A program made the translations under genes and the position numbers. From Youngiibacter multivorans (GTDB lineage: Bacteria > Bacillota > Clostridia > Clostridiales > Clostridiaceae): DNA of 64,000 nt. The first letter of the stretch is position 1. Each line of letters opens with the position of its first letter. Below are positions 43,813 to 52,123 of the stretch, in pieces. The notes beneath the pieces are model-generated. The model was not told the origin of the DNA and made no database searches. It saw only the letters and a list, made by a program, of their open reading frames with translations. The stretch covers positions 23,509 to 87,508 of the forward strand of contig NZ_JAGGKC010000017.1 of the NCBI RefSeq assembly GCF_017873395.1. Direction: 5' to 3'.

Positions 43813-44198
43813 ATGGACGCGGATACGTCTAAACAATCCAGTATCCTTTGGTTTGTTGCGTAAAGTACCGGCACGATATCCTAATCAGACAGACGAATGG
43901 AAATGTGAAGGATTTGTAAAATCTGATCTCTGATGACGATAATATGTATATTCTGGATTTGGGAAAGCATAATGATAATGTGTATCTGCTGATTGACTGC
44001 AAACCTCAGCACTATATTCCAAATGTCGTGAAAGCACTCAAATGAGTATCAGCAAGGTTATTGTTCAAGAAGCACCCTGAACTGAAGAAACGGTGATGGG
44101 GCGGACATCTGTGGAATCCCAGCTGCTTTGTTGCCACAGTCAGTGAAAACACCAAGGAGCAAATCCGCAGGTACATACAGAGTCGGAAAAAGAAATGA
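43813..44198 (+). pseudogene. tnpA: Decayed TnpA, Y1 (HUH) transposase
   Basis: About 128 codons' worth of an IS200-type TnpA. It starts ATG at 43813 (MDADTSKQSSI), shifts frame near 43858 before the conserved KYRH segment, and reads on in a frame broken by TAA at 43917, TGA at 44043 and TGA at 44094. The C-terminal sequence RLLFKKHPELKK, then GGHLWNPSCFVATVSENT, then IRRYIQ up to TGA at 44198, is clear TnpA. The catalytic HUH motif (normally H-V-H) reads N-V-Y at about 43977-43985, so even the active site is lost. The element cannot move itself. Confidence 0.85.
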
Positions 44199-44235
44199 GA
44201 CAGTTCAAGCTTTGACAATGGTGGAGGTGAGAGCA

Positions 44236-45384
44236 GTGCTGCAGCTTAAAGCCTATGAATACCGTATCTATCCAGATAAAAAACAGGAAACGCTGATTGC
44301 CAGGACGATCGGCTGCTCTAGGTTCGTATACAATCATTTCCTTGAATTGTGGAACAAGGAATATGAGGAGACCGGAAAAGGTCTGACTTATTACGCATGC
44401 TCCAAACTTCTGACAAAGCTTAAGAGGGACCCGGAAACAGTATGGCTTTGTGAAGTGGATAAGTTCTCGCTCCAGAATTCGCTTCGTAACCTGTCGGACG
44501 CCTTCTCCCGCTTTTTCAAAGGACAGAACGAGCATCCACAGTTCAAGAGCAAGAAGAACCCGAGGCAAAGTTACACTACACAATATACGAACAACAACAT
44601 CGCAGTTTCCGGTAATTTCCTGAAGCTGCCCAAGCTAGGCCTTGTCAAGTTTGCAGACAGTAGGGAGATGAAAGGCCGTATACTGAATGCCACAGTACGA
44701 AGGAAATCGAGCGGGGAATTCTTCGTATCGATCCTATGCGAAGAGGAGATCTGTGAATTGCCAAAGACTGACTCATCTGTCGGAATTGACCTCGGAATCA
44801 TTGACTTTGCGGTTATGTCAGACGGAAGCAGGAATGACAACAATCATTTTACCAGGCAAATGGAAGAAAGGCTTAGACGGGAGCAGCGAAAGCTTGCAAG
44901 GCGTGCACTTGCTGCGGAGAAAAGAGGAATTCCCCTGTCTGAAGCCAGGAACTATCAGAAGCAGAGACGGAAGGTAGCGAGACTTTATGAAAAGGTTGCA
45001 AACCAGCGAAAAGAATATCTTAACAAACTCAATACAGAGATAGTCAAAAACCACGATATCATCTGTATCGAGGACCTTAACGTTAAGGGCATGATGCGCA
45101 ATCATAAACTGGCAAAAAGCATTTCTGATGTATCATGGACGAGCCTTGTATCGAAACTGCAGTACAAGGCTGCCTGGTATGGAAAAGAAGTCATCAGGAT
45201 AAGCAGATGGTTTCCGTCAAGTCAGATATGCTCAGAGTGCGGCCACAAGGACGGGAAGAAGCCTCTCCATGTAAGGGAGTGGACCTGTCCTGTTTGTCAT
45301 GCCCACCATGACCGTGACGTCAATGCAGCAAGAAATATACTGGCTGAGGGACTCAGGATAAGAGCTCTGACTCCGGGGTCTTAG
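44236..45384 (+). CDS. tnpB: TnpB RNA-guided nuclease of the IS605 group
   Basis: 382 residues from the GTG at 44236, with GGAGGTG upstream, chosen because TnpB proteins begin a few residues before the KAYEYRIYP block. The RuvC residues are all present: Asp185 in GIDLGIIDF, Glu279 in CIEDLNVKGM and Asp361 in HDRDVNAARN. The zinc finger has Cys332, Cys335, Cys351 and Cys354. The reading frame is intact, in contrast to tnpA. TnpB cleaves DNA next to a short TAM using an RNA made from its own 3' end. Length and motif spacing are normal for active family members. Confidence 0.93.
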   Translation: MLQLKAYEYRIYPDKKQETLIARTIGCSRFVYNHFLELWNKEYEETGKGLTYYACSKLLTKLKRDPETVWLCEVDKFSLQNSLRNLSDAFSRFFKGQNEHPQFKSKKNPRQSYTTQYTNNNIAVSGNFLKLPKLGLVKFADSREMKGRILNATVRRKSSGEFFVSILCEEEICELPKTDSSVGIDLGIIDFAVMSDGSRNDNNHFTRQMEERLRREQRKLARRALAAEKRGIPLSEARNYQKQRRKVARLYEKVANQRKEYLNKLNTEIVKNHDIICIEDLNVKGMMRNHKLAKSISDVSWTSLVSKLQYKAAWYGKEVIRISRWFPSSQICSECGHKDGKKPLHVREWTCPVCHAHHDRDVNAARNILAEGLRIRALTPGS

Positions 45385-45543
45385 CAATACAGAAGGAAAC
45401 AGGAACCGCAGGAATTGCGGGGGTAGCTTGGTAAACAAGAGAAACCTCTGCCGGCAAAGAAATAAGCCGGTAAGTACGCTCTGTTCCCAAGAATCTCATG
45501 ACTTTAGTCATGAGAGCGTTCAATTTGGATCTCAAATATGAGT
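45385..45543 (+). ncRNA. Presumed omega (reRNA) guide RNA region at the right end
   Basis: The sequence after tnpB contains successive hairpins: CCGCA/TGCGG (45406-45420), CCGGC/GCCGG (45451-45470), and CGCTCT/AGAGCG (45477-45518) enclosing TCTCATGAC/GTCATGAGA (45494-45515). In this family the guide RNA scaffold runs through the right end and the guide is the flanking DNA just outside, here ATTTGGATCTCAAATATGAG from 45524. Boundaries are inferred by analogy. Confidence 0.45.
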
Positions 45544-45551
45544 GAAATTGT

Positions 45552-46100
45552 TTACTGCTGCTTATATGCAAGCAAGCCCGTCTTATCAAGCCTTGACCAA
45601 ATCACAGCGGCAGCAACTGTCTTGAACAGGTCCGGAAGTATGAATGGAAGTACCCCTGCGGCAGCTGCCTGAGTAAGGGTCAAGCCTCTGCTTATTGCCA
45701 GGTATGAAGCGCCAAGAAGGTATATTGGTACATTTCCCAAAAGCACTGAATATACTACAGCTTTTGGGAAAGAGTTGATTCTGCTTCTGAAAGAGCTGAT
45801 GAGGAATACGGCTACTGCAAATCCCATGATGAAACCTCCGGTAGGCCCCAGTATTGCACCGGCACCGCCTCTCCCTCCTGAAAATACAGGAAAGCCTATG
45901 CTTCCAAGAAAAAGGAATACAGCTATCGCCATCCTTGAAATCTTGGGTTTGAAAGATAGTGCTATAAGAATCACAACTAGAGTCTGAAGCGTACCAGGTA
46001 CGGGAGTAAATGGAAGAGGAACATATATGTAGGATGATATGATGAGCAGCGTAACACCGAGTGATGAATAAACCAGGTCTCTTGTCTTTAGTCCGGCCAT
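45552..46100 (-). CDS. bioY: Biotin transporter BioY, ECF S component
   Basis: 182 residues with six hydrophobic segments. The motifs VPLPFTPVPGTLQTLVVILIAL (about 27-48), VFLFLGSIGFPVFSGGRGGAGAILGPTGGFIMGF (about 61-94) and the final YGVLPFILPDLFK-like block (AGVLPFILPDLFKTV, about 149-163) are diagnostic for BioY. It binds biotin and needs the shared EcfA/EcfT module, encoded elsewhere. The start has AAAGGAG upstream. The IS element lies immediately past its stop, so its own terminator may have been displaced; the IS right-end hairpin could serve. Confidence 0.92.
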   Translation of the reverse strand: MAGLKTRDLVYSSLGVTLLIISSYIYVPLPFTPVPGTLQTLVVILIALSFKPKISRMAIAVFLFLGSIGFPVFSGGRGGAGAILGPTGGFIMGFAVAVFLISSFRSRINSFPKAVVYSVLLGNVPIYLLGASYLAISRGLTLTQAAAAGVLPFILPDLFKTVAAAVIWSRLDKTGLLAYKQQ

Positions 46101-46314
46101 TGCTGATTCTCCTTTGATTTTAATAATCCCTATTATATCAGCTGATTAGTGATTTGGATTTTTTTTAATGGCATGGCATGGCCTATTTTAAGTAAAATTT
46201 AAAAAGTAGCATTCGGTGCGATACATATGATCAAAGTAATAAATTGTTTACAACCAATCTACAGAAGTAAGTTTATATAACTGCTATACTTTATAGAAGG
46301 GAGGATGTGATAAT

Positions 46315-46530
46315 TTGAAATTGGAACTAAGCGAAATAATGGCAATCTCCAAGTACCTCAGACTTTCTTTGGATAATCTGAAGGAGCTTAGGGATGTTAT
46401 GATAGAAATCGAGATCAATGGCGAGGTAGACCATGACGGACAGCCGGTCATGAACTCTGATGAGATAAACATGGATATCAGCAATATTGAAAGGCTTCTG
46501 AACATGCTTTCGGAAGCGGAAGGAGCGTAA
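46315..46530 (+). CDS. Small hypothetical helical protein
   Basis: 71 residues from a TTG at 46315 with GGGAGGATG upstream. It is acidic and mostly helical (LSEIMAISKYLRLSLDNLKELRDVM, then ISNIERLLNMLSEAEGA). I do not recognise the family. It is followed without any gap by the GNAT-like gene, the stop TAA directly abutting the next ATG, and then by a lipoprotein gene, so all three form an operon. Confidence 0.6.
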   Translation: MKLELSEIMAISKYLRLSLDNLKELRDVMIEIEINGEVDHDGQPVMNSDEINMDISNIERLLNMLSEAEGA

Positions 46531-46866
46531 ATGTTGGAATTTAAAGTGAATCATGAAAAGGAATTGAACAGGTTCATCCTTGTAGCTGGAGACGGTGAAA
46601 GGGTGGGGAGGATGTCCTATATGGTAGGTGATGACGGCATAATGACCATAGACCATACCAAGGTAAGTCTTGACCTGAGGGGCACGGGGGCGGGAAAGCA
46701 CCTGATAGTGGCTGCAGTCGAACATGCGAGAGGTATGGGCTATAGGCTGAATGCTACCTGTCCATATGCTAAGAAAATGCTGGAGAAGCATCGCAAGGAC
46801 TTTTCTGATGTCCTTGGGCCGGTGCTTACTGAAGAGTCTGAACCGGAACCTGGAAATGAATTCTGA
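46531..46866 (+). CDS. Short GNAT-like protein, NATD1/YjdJ type
   Basis: 111 residues. The core (about 20-90) has FILVAGDGERVGRMSYMVGDDGIMTIDHTKVSLDLRGTGAGKHLIVAAVEHARGMGYRL, the compact GNAT variant (PF14542) with the acetyl-CoA loop RGTGAGK and the C-terminal ATCPYAKKMLEKH motif seen in that family. The family is widespread but its substrate is unknown. The start directly follows the preceding stop. Confidence 0.75.
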   Translation: MLEFKVNHEKELNRFILVAGDGERVGRMSYMVGDDGIMTIDHTKVSLDLRGTGAGKHLIVAAVEHARGMGYRLNATCPYAKKMLEKHRKDFSDVLGPVLTEESEPEPGNEF

Positions 46867-46896
46867 TTACATCACATCAGCAGGAGGGCTATTTAA

Positions 46897-47394
46897 TTGA
46901 AGGGAATAGTGTTTATCGCATGTATGCTTATCCTGGCTGGTTGTGGAGCTAAAGCTGTGACACCAATACCTGATGGTGATATTCAGGTATCGAAGATAAT
47001 AGATTACAGGACCTCTGATATCGAGCCCATGAAGGGTGAAGCAAGGCTTATACTTGAAATCAAGAGCTTCGAAAAATACCTGACTGATTATGCGATTCTG
47101 GAAAACCCTGCTTTCCTGGACCCGGATGATCTTGAATCTATTAAGAATATTGATGAGGATTACTTCAGGACTGGAGCGATTGGAGTTGCAGTTTCTGTAG
47201 AGAGTTCTGGATCAAACACGGTAACGGGAAAGAAAGCAAAAAGACAGGGAGATGTGCTATTCCTTCTTATAGAAAGGAAGGAAGCGGGCATAGGCACAAC
47301 AGATATCGCTACAAGGCATTCGGTGTTCCTTCTAAGCTCAACTGACGTTTCTGGAATAAGGACAGTTGAAGTGGAGAGAATTACAGCTAAGTAG
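46897..47394 (+). CDS. Lipoprotein of unknown function
   Basis: 165 residues from a TTG at 46897 with AGGAGGGC upstream. A short signal with the lipobox LAGC (Cys at about residue 16) marks it for lipid attachment at the outer face of the membrane. The remaining 150 residues look globular and mixed alpha/beta, with a few aromatic residues and no repeats, and I do not recognise a domain. It is the last gene of the three-gene operon and ends before an intrinsic terminator. Confidence 0.7.
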   Translation: MKGIVFIACMLILAGCGAKAVTPIPDGDIQVSKIIDYRTSDIEPMKGEARLILEIKSFEKYLTDYAILENPAFLDPDDLESIKNIDEDYFRTGAIGVAVSVESSGSNTVTGKKAKRQGDVLFLLIERKEAGIGTTDIATRHSVFLLSSTDVSGIRTVEVERITAK

Positions 47395-47483
47395 ATGTAA
47401 ATTTATTATGAACTGGAAAGAAGCTTTGATTTTAAATATGCGTTTAACCTGTTGAAATATAATCATATTAACTATAAATATTC

Positions 47484-47517
47484 AAAGAACCTTCGTATTA
47501 TACGTTGGTTCTTTTTT
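47484..47517 (+). terminator. Intrinsic terminator after the lipoprotein gene
   Basis: AAAGAACC (47484-47491) pairs with GGTTCTTT (47507-47514), with inner CGTAT/ATACG, followed by a T run. Confidence 0.85.
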
Positions 47518-47633
47518 AATTGTCATAAATGGTGAGTATTGTAAAGTGAAGCAAATGCATAGCATAGCTCTTAATATGCTTGCATATCCTTGACTATCAA
47601 GGGCTTTCAAAATAAAGGCCAGTTGCATGAACT

Positions 47634-47928
47634 TTCGACAAATAAAGCTTTCCGATAGGTTGTGGATACTTTGAATTCATATATATTAATAAATACGAAT
47701 ATTGATGTCGAAATTCATGTTTGTACATATGGTGTCGAATAAATGGAAATGTCGTTGAATTGTAATAGTAAATGAGGTTAATTATAAAATAATATATTGT
47801 ATGTATAAAATATTTTAGCTATAATTAGTATAAAATGACGAAAGAACACATTAACATATTGAACAGAGTTAAGTTTCATTAAATAAACACATTGATTAGA
47901 ATATAACGATATTTTCAAATATGTCGAA
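47634..47928. promoter_or_regulatory. Cluster of Spo0A-type (0A) boxes upstream of the surface protein gene
   Basis: The heptamer TGTCGAA, the core 0A box, occurs exactly at 47706-47712, 47733-47739 and 47922-47928, and in reverse (TTCGACA) at 47634-47640; TGTCGTT at 47750-47756 is a near match. Four exact copies in 300 bases is well above chance. The 526-base gap between the lipoprotein gene and the surface protein gene otherwise contains AT-rich promoter-like sequence. Confidence 0.55.
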
Positions 47929-47968
47929 TCGCGCTTTGCTACAAAATTCAATTACAGGAGGAGAGAAC

Positions 47969-50900
47969 ATGAAGGGAAGAATTAGAAAATTTACTGCGCT
48001 AGTATTATCGTTTGCTATGGCGTTCACATTTATTGGATCGTCTCAGGTTAAGACTTCATTTGCAGATGCCAAGGGAGTTCTCAATATACAATTTGATGCC
48101 GTGCTGGATGCTATGCAGACAAGCGGGTACGGTTCATTGACCTTGACCTTGACACATACTTCAGGGGCAACTTTCACAGCATCAAGCACTAATAAAACAT
48201 GGCAAAACGCTCCTTATGGAACTTATACAGTAAGCCTTTCAAATACCACTGGTATTAAGTATGAGGTTGAGGCATCATTCGATCAGCAGGGGAAGACGTA
48301 TAATCTTGTTGCAAATAAATTTACCACTGCTGATACTGCTGCTACGATATTTTTTAAGGAAATCAAGATAATTCCTATAGCTCTTGGAACCCTGGTAAAG
48401 TATGGGGATGATGGCAAGCCATTAGCAGGGGCTACTTTTAAAGTAACTGATTCAAATAATGTAGTTTCATACAAGACATCTGGTCCAGATGGTATTGTAT
48501 TCAGTGATATGCTGATTTACAAGGATACGAAAATTACAGTACAGGAATCAGAGGCACCACATGGCTATGTTTTAGATAACGGTATAGTAGAGCTTAATTA
48601 TCCTATAGTTGGAATTAATCCATCTATTGAAGATCTTAATGTGCTGAAGACTATTACGAATACAAGAGCAAAAATTTCTGTTACTGGTAATAAAGTCTGG
48701 AGAGGCGGACCAAAGCCTGATATCCAGGTTCAGTTATATAGAGACAATGAGCTTATGGTAGGTTATGAACCGGTAACACTTACATCAACTAATACTGAGT
48801 ATACCTGGAAGGATCTTTACTTGACTGATTCAAGAGGGAACGACTATAAGTACTCCATAAAAGAGGTAAGCGTACCTGAGAATTACGATGTAACATATTC
48901 AAATGATGGATTGACAGTAACTAATACTTTTATTGTTCCTAAGATTTCAGTAACTGGATATAAGAAATGGATAGGAGGACCTAAGCCTGATGTTGCGATA
49001 CAGCTGTACCAGGATGGTGAGGCCTATGGTGACAAGGTTACTTTTAGTGCAATGAAAACAAGCCATACATGGACAGATCTTCCAGAGACTGATTTGAATG
49101 GCAAATTCTATACATATACGATTGATGAGCCCAACGTACCTGTTAATTATAGCAGTACATTATCTGCAGACAAGCTGACTGTAACAAATGAATATAAATC
49201 CCCTGTTCAGGAAATCAAAGTGTTGAAGGAATGGGAAAATGGTCCTTTAACTAAACCAACAATACAAGTGCAGCTATATCAGAACGGGGTAGAATATGGT
49301 GCTCCAGTGGATTTTTCCAACGGAAAGACATCACACACCTGGACTGTGGATGTTACTGACAGCGATGGGAAAGAATATGAGTATACTGCGAAGGAAGTAG
49401 AGGTTCCTGACAACTATGAGGTTACTTATTCAGATGATGAGCTAACTATAACAAATAAGTATATAGTTCCAGTAATTTCAGTTACTGGAACCAAGATATG
49501 GGAGGGTGGAACCAAGCCTGACGTCGAGATACAGCTATATCAGGATGGAGAAGAGATTGGAGATCCGGTCATATTCAGTTCAACAAAGACAAGCCATACA
49601 TGGTATAACCTTCCAGGTACAGATGAGTCTGGAAATGCCTATGAATATACGATAGATGAACTTGATGTACCTGAGAACTACACAAAGACCCTATCAGAAG
49701 ATAAGCTCACGATAACAAATAGCTACACTTCACCAAAACAAGACATAACTGTCAGAAAGGTTTGGGAGAATGGTCCTGAAATAAAGCCGACTATCGAAGT
49801 GCAGCTATATCAGGATGGAGTAGAATATGGCGCTCCGGTGGAGTTTGCTGACGGAAAGACATCAAACACCTGGACTGTGGATGTAACGGATACCGAAGGT
49901 AAAAACTATGTATATACTGCCAAGGAAGTAACAGTTCCTGAAAATTATGAAGCGACCTATTCGGACGATAAGTTGACCATAACAAATATGTACATTGTGC
50001 CAAAGATAGAAATATCTGGAAGCAAGCTTTGGGAAGGCAATTTACAGAAACCAGAGAAGATAACAGTCATACTTTATCAGGATGGTGAAAAATTTACTGA
50101 ACAGGATGTTTATCCGGATTCGAATGGTGATTGGAGCTTTAGCTTCAAGAATATTCCAGGTGCAGATTTGGATGGAAATGAATTTGAATACACTGTTGGT
50201 GAAGCAACACCTGCAGGATTCATCACATCAGTGAATGGATATACAATTACTAATACATCAATCAAGGGCAACATACAGTTAAAGAAGGTTGATGAGAGTG
50301 ATAGGCCTCTTGAGGGAGCTTTGTTCGGTCTATTCAAGAGCAGTGATGAGTTATTGGTGAATGTTCTGAGCACGTCCAGAAGCAACAGTGATGGACTTGT
50401 AAACTTTACCGGAGTGGAGTATGGCTCATACCTAATCAAGGAGCTTGAGGCACCGGAAGGCTATAATACGGTTGAAAGGATTATAGAAATCTCAATCACA
50501 GAAAACAATAAGTCAGTGATCCCTGTTGACGGTATAGTTAAGAACACAAGGATCAGAGGCAATATTGCAATAACCAAGTATGGCGAAAGCAATGTTCTGT
50601 TGAGCGGAGCTAGGTTTGAATTAAGGCAGGGCGAGAAACTTATTGCAACTGTTACTACAGATAACTATGGAAAGGCTGAGTTTGAGAATGTCCTTTACGG
50701 AGATTATCAGATATATGAAACTGCAGCCCCAATAGGATATGTTGCGAGCCAAGAGTCTATTCAGGCATCAGTAACAACTGAAGGGGAAACTGTTGAAATT
50801 CAGGTTCATAACAGAAGAATTGCCGGGACTATAGTGGTTCATAAGCTGGATGAAAAACAGAATCCTATTGCAGGCGCGATATTTGTCTTAAAACAGGATG

Positions 50901-51781
50901 GAGCAGTTAAGTTCAGAAATGTCGCATCATCAAGTTCAGATGCTATAGAATTCAGGAATATTCCTGAAGGTGTATATGAGCTTGAAGAGGAAAAGGCTCC
51001 AACGGGCTTTATAAGAAGTGCAGCAGTAGAAAAAGTTGTCATTGACGAAGATGGCGAGGTTATTTCACTTGATGTGGTTAACAAAGTGATAAAAGGTAAC
51101 ATCCTAATCAGTAAAATCGGAGACGACGGAGAGCTTCTGGAGGGTGCGGAATTCGTTCTGTTCTTGGGAAGTGAACAGTTTGGAAAACCGGTTACCACCG
51201 ATGAAAATGGAGAAGCGCTGATAGAAGGAGTTCCGTATGGAACATACACTCTGAAGGAAACAAAGGCTCCTGAAGGTTATGTGCTTACAGATGTTGCTAA
51301 GGCAGTTGAAATTGAAGTAGATGGTGAAACAATAGAACTTGAGATCAAGAACAGCTTGATTACAAGCACTGTATCAATCAAGAAGATAGAAGCTGGATCA
51401 ACAAAAGTATTGTCAGGTGCTGAATTTACGATTGAGGATGAAGAAGGTGGAGTTGTATTCACCGGAACAACTGGAACAAGTGGAACCTTGAATGTCATAC
51501 TGCCGTTTGGCAAATATATAGTCAGGGAGAGCAAAGCTCCTGAAGGATATAATAAAACGGATATGACATATAGCGTAACTGTAAATGCGGATGGAGAAAC
51601 ATTCGACATAGTCGCTGAAAATGAGAAGATTGAAGAGCTTGAGGAAGTAGATCCTGCGGATGACGAGGAAGAAGGATCACTGCCACAGACTGGCGGTATT
51701 CCAAGCGAACTGCTGTATGCGGTTGGAATGATAGCAATGGCTGGCGGAGTAGTTCTTATGAGGAAAAAAGAAGAAAAATAG
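47969..51781 (+). CDS. LPQTG-anchored multi-domain Cna_B/SpaA surface protein
   Basis: 1270 residues from the ATG at 47969 with CAGGAGGAGAG upstream. Signal peptide at about 1-34. A short N-terminal domain is followed by one SpaA-type domain (about 130-215), then six Cna_B-type domains of about 85-90 residues (about 220-765), each with K-x-W-x-GG and TNxY ends. Five SpaA-type domains (about 766-1225) follow, each with the L-x-G-A-x-F and E-x-x-AP-x-GY motifs, where intramolecular isopeptide bonds form. The end is LPQTGG, a hydrophobic helix and RKKEEK, a sortase-anchored tail. Domains 2-3 and 4-5 are a duplicated 177-residue module. It is an adhesin or pilin-like stalk on the cell wall. No sortase gene is within the window. 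Confidence 0.93.
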   Translation: MKGRIRKFTALVLSFAMAFTFIGSSQVKTSFADAKGVLNIQFDAVLDAMQTSGYGSLTLTLTHTSGATFTASSTNKTWQNAPYGTYTVSLSNTTGIKYEVEASFDQQGKTYNLVANKFTTADTAATIFFKEIKIIPIALGTLVKYGDDGKPLAGATFKVTDSNNVVSYKTSGPDGIVFSDMLIYKDTKITVQESEAPHGYVLDNGIVELNYPIVGINPSIEDLNVLKTITNTRAKISVTGNKVWRGGPKPDIQVQLYRDNELMVGYEPVTLTSTNTEYTWKDLYLTDSRGNDYKYSIKEVSVPENYDVTYSNDGLTVTNTFIVPKISVTGYKKWIGGPKPDVAIQLYQDGEAYGDKVTFSAMKTSHTWTDLPETDLNGKFYTYTIDEPNVPVNYSSTLSADKLTVTNEYKSPVQEIKVLKEWENGPLTKPTIQVQLYQNGVEYGAPVDFSNGKTSHTWTVDVTDSDGKEYEYTAKEVEVPDNYEVTYSDDELTITNKYIVPVISVTGTKIWEGGTKPDVEIQLYQDGEEIGDPVIFSSTKTSHTWYNLPGTDESGNAYEYTIDELDVPENYTKTLSEDKLTITNSYTSPKQDITVRKVWENGPEIKPTIEVQLYQDGVEYGAPVEFADGKTSNTWTVDVTDTEGKNYVYTAKEVTVPENYEATYSDDKLTITNMYIVPKIEISGSKLWEGNLQKPEKITVILYQDGEKFTEQDVYPDSNGDWSFSFKNIPGADLDGNEFEYTVGEATPAGFITSVNGYTITNTSIKGNIQLKKVDESDRPLEGALFGLFKSSDELLVNVLSTSRSNSDGLVNFTGVEYGSYLIKELEAPEGYNTVERIIEISITENNKSVIPVDGIVKNTRIRGNIAITKYGESNVLLSGARFELRQGEKLIATVTTDNYGKAEFENVLYGDYQIYETAAPIGYVASQESIQASVTTEGETVEIQVHNRRIAGTIVVHKLDEKQNPIAGAIFVLKQDGAVKFRNVASSSSDAIEFRNIPEGVYELEEEKAPTGFIRSAAVEKVVIDEDGEVISLDVVNKVIKGNILISKIGDDGELLEGAEFVLFLGSEQFGKPVTTDENGEALIEGVPYGTYTLKETKAPEGYVLTDVAKAVEIEVDGETIELEIKNSLITSTVSIKKIEAGSTKVLSGAEFTIEDEEGGVVFTGTTGTSGTLNVILPFGKYIVRESKAPEGYNKTDMTYSVTVNADGETFDIVAENEKIEELEEVDPADDEEEGSLPQTGGIPSELLYAVGMIAMAGGVVLMRKKEEK
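48944..50005 (+). repeat. Tandem 531-base two-domain module in the surface protein gene
   Basis: The segments starting ATTTCAGT at 48944 and ATTTCAGT at 49475 are 531 bases (177 codons) apart and similar at DNA level, most clearly in the second half (about 49269-49360 and 49800-49891). This shows duplication of a pair of Cna_B domains as a unit. Confidence 0.75.
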
Positions 51782-51807
51782 CCAAATCCTGACAATTGAT
51801 ATAAAGC

Positions 51808-51850
51808 AAAGCGAGGGACTGCAGCGATAGGCTACAGTCTCTCGCTTTAT
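51808..51850 (+). terminator. Intrinsic terminator after the surface protein gene
   Basis: AAAGCGAGGGACTG (51808-51821) pairs with CAGTCTCTCGCTTT (51835-51848), with one G-T wobble, thirteen-base loop and AT-rich tail. Confidence 0.75.
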
Positions 51851-51880
51851 ATGAAAATTATGTAATAGCTTTAAACCAAT

Positions 51881-51925
51881 GAAAATAAAAATCCGAACCA
51901 TTTCCAGATGGAAGCGGTTCGGATT
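51881..51925 (-). terminator. Terminator of tRNA-Arg
   Basis: AATCCGAACC (51890-51899) and GGTTCGGATT (51916-51925). On the minus strand TTTTTATTTTC follows. Confidence 0.8.
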
Positions 51926-51933
51926 GATTTGTC

Positions 51934-52008
51934 TGGTGCACCTGGAGGGAATCGAACCCCCAATGCCCGGTTCGTAGCCGAGTGTTATATCCGTTTAACT
52001 ACAAGTGC
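51934..52008 (-). tRNA. tRNA-Arg(ACG)
   Basis: On the minus strand: acceptor GCACTTG pairing with CAGGTGC (one wobble), encoded CCA, D-arm GTTA/TAAC, anticodon stem CTCGG/CCGGG around CTACGAA (anticodon ACG), and T-arm with TTCGATT. It reads CGU, CGC and CGA after A34-to-I editing. The tadA gene for that editing lies at 55676-56137. Confidence 0.93.
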
Positions 52009-52123
52009 CTATATTATTCAACTCAATAATATTAACACAGCAGACCGACAATATCAATGGGCCGGATTTTGAATGGATTTGGACGCAGAGCTTGTATCTT
52101 GCGTATTTATCACGGCATCAAGG

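Larger units (their letters stand above)
43635..45523 (+). mobile_element. IS200/IS605-type element with decayed tnpA and intact tnpB
   Basis: Both hairpin ends, a Y1 transposase remnant and a full TnpB gene are visible. The left end follows TTGAT (43630-43634), the target/TAM-type pentamer known for the ISDra2 group. The right end closes after TCAA (45520-45523), as in IS608 relatives. The loops of the end hairpins are homologous (17 of 20 bases). It sits between the minus-strand DegV gene and bioY. Boundaries are inferred from the conserved cleavage motifs. No target duplication is expected in this family. Confidence 0.85.

Noticed and set aside
46235..46260. BirA-like operator (TTGTTTACAACC) upstream of bioY
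   Set aside because: Only one half-site is visible, about 140 bases from the bioY start and close to the divergent operon.
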